From Trujillonella endophytica (lineage in GTDB: Bacteria; Actinomycetota; Actinomycetes; Mycobacteriales; Geodermatophilaceae), in the NCBI RefSeq assembly GCF_019799905.1, contig NZ_JABGCI010000010.1, forward strand, positions 1 through 64,000: DNA of 64,000 nucleotides, read 5' to 3'. The translations under genes were made by a program, and so were the position numbers. The notes under the pieces are model-generated. The model was not told the DNA's origin. It saw only the letters and a program-made list of their open reading frames with translations, and did no database searches. Positions 63,522 through 64,000 of this stretch are shown here, in pieces. Each line of letters opens with the position of its first letter. The first letter of the stretch is position 1.

Positions 63522-64000
63522 GTGCGCCGTCCCCTCTCCACCGCTGCCGTCGCCCTGGCGGCGACCGCCGGCGTCCTCGCCGTGGCCGGTCCGGCCGTCG
63601 CCGAGGGCGGCCTGGTCCCGGGTGCGACCCAGGACCTGCCGGTCGTCCTCGACACCCGCGGCTGGGACGAGGTCCCGGACCGCCTCGAGGTCGCGGTCTC
63701 CGGGCTGACCCAGGGCGAGAACGGCTGCCTCGAGCCCGAACGGGAGGCCGGCGACGGCTGTGGCGCCGAGGGCGTCGACCCCGGGTCGGACCCCGGGGAG
63801 CTGGCCGGACAGCTGAACACCACGGTGGCCGCGGGCCGGCTCGAGGACGGCCAGTGCGTCCCGCTGGGCGAGGCCGCGTCGCTGCCGCTCGTCCCGGCGG
63901 TCGGAGACCTCGACGGCGCCGTGCTCACGGTCGACGACGCCGCCTCGTGGGACGACGTCGACTGCCTCGACCTCGCGCTGACCTTCACCGACGGCGAGGA
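63522..64000 (+). CDS. Secreted TasA/SipW-substrate-like protein (runs off right edge)
   Basis: The first 159 codons are present. A short signal peptide (AALAATAGVLAVAGPAVA-like) is followed by a beta-rich domain with the pattern LEVAVSGLTQGENGCLEPE. Cysteine pairs and GELAGQLNTTV follow, lines seen in TasA/camelysin-type repeats of actinobacteria. It would be exported and processed by the SipW-type peptidase encoded divergently 85 bases away, and may be anchored by the class E sortase. GAGGAT lies before the GTG start. Confidence 0.7.
   Translation, partial: MRRPLSTAAVALAATAGVLAVAGPAVAEGGLVPGATQDLPVVLDTRGWDEVPDRLEVAVSGLTQGENGCLEPEREAGDGCGAEGVDPGSDPGELAGQLNTTVAAGRLEDGQCVPLGEAASLPLVPAVGDLDGAVLTVDDAASWDDVDCLDLALTFTDGE

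Overview
The window comes from a very GC-rich actinobacterium. GTG starts, 4-base gene overlaps (GTGA/ATGA), almost exclusive G/C at codon third positions and the gene families present all fit this. They include a DUF222/HNH-type fragment, coproheme decarboxylase, class E sortase, a mycofactocin-coupled SDR, LigD-type polymerase, and many SpoIIE-type phosphatases with RsbW-like kinases. A member of the Geodermatophilaceae (Blastococcus, Geodermatophilus or Modestobacter-like) is my best guess, by inference only. I found no rRNA, tRNA or CRISPR array and no intact transposon.

Layout. 1-12 kb: a LuxR-type ATPase regulator, a small operon ending in a YceI/lipoprotein fusion, hemQ, two methionine sulfoxide reductase B genes (one without its catalytic cysteine), and a NarL-type two-component pair. 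12-24 kb: cspA, a DrrAB-like ABC exporter, a luciferase-like oxidoreductase, a PAS/GAF/PP2C phosphatase beside an RsbW-like kinase, a VOC protein, an SDR, a zinc alcohol dehydrogenase and a feruloyl-CoA synthase-like ligase. 24-35 kb: DUF2254 and DUF421 membrane proteins, serA, a quinone oxidoreductase, a secreted glycerophosphodiesterase, a leucine-rich-repeat lipoprotein with an odd start codon, and an SDR / unknown / mycofactocin-type SDR cluster. 35-47 kb: a second PP2C phosphatase divergent from an ArsR regulator across a palindrome, a CYTH-CHAD protein, one protein joining PAS, PP2C, anti-sigma kinase and STAS modules, then an XRE regulator overlapping an MMPL exporter and divergent from an SDR across a 13-bp inverted repeat.

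47-58 kb has looser codon use (more A/T-ending codons) and more non-coding DNA. It holds a PAS-GGDEF protein, a second glycerophosphodiesterase and the most notable locus of the window, a tight four-gene operon at 51324-57109. In order the operon encodes a receiver/glutaredoxin-like/thioredoxin-reductase-like protein, a cyclic-nucleotide-binding-domain histidine kinase, a family 2B encapsulin shell protein (SrpI-like HK97 shell with an inserted cNMP-binding-like domain), and a SufS-type cysteine desulfurase that overlaps the shell gene by 8 bases. A truncated tyrosine recombinase converges on its end. I infer a sulfur-handling nanocompartment under redox and nucleotide-linked two-component control, on a laterally acquired segment.

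58-64 kb: a stand-alone LigD-type polymerase, a TAP-like lipoprotein hydrolase, and a compact minus-strand run of SipW-type signal peptidase, ATP-dependent DNA ligase, class E sortase and a small membrane protein. Divergent from this run is the start of a secreted TasA-like protein that runs off the right edge.
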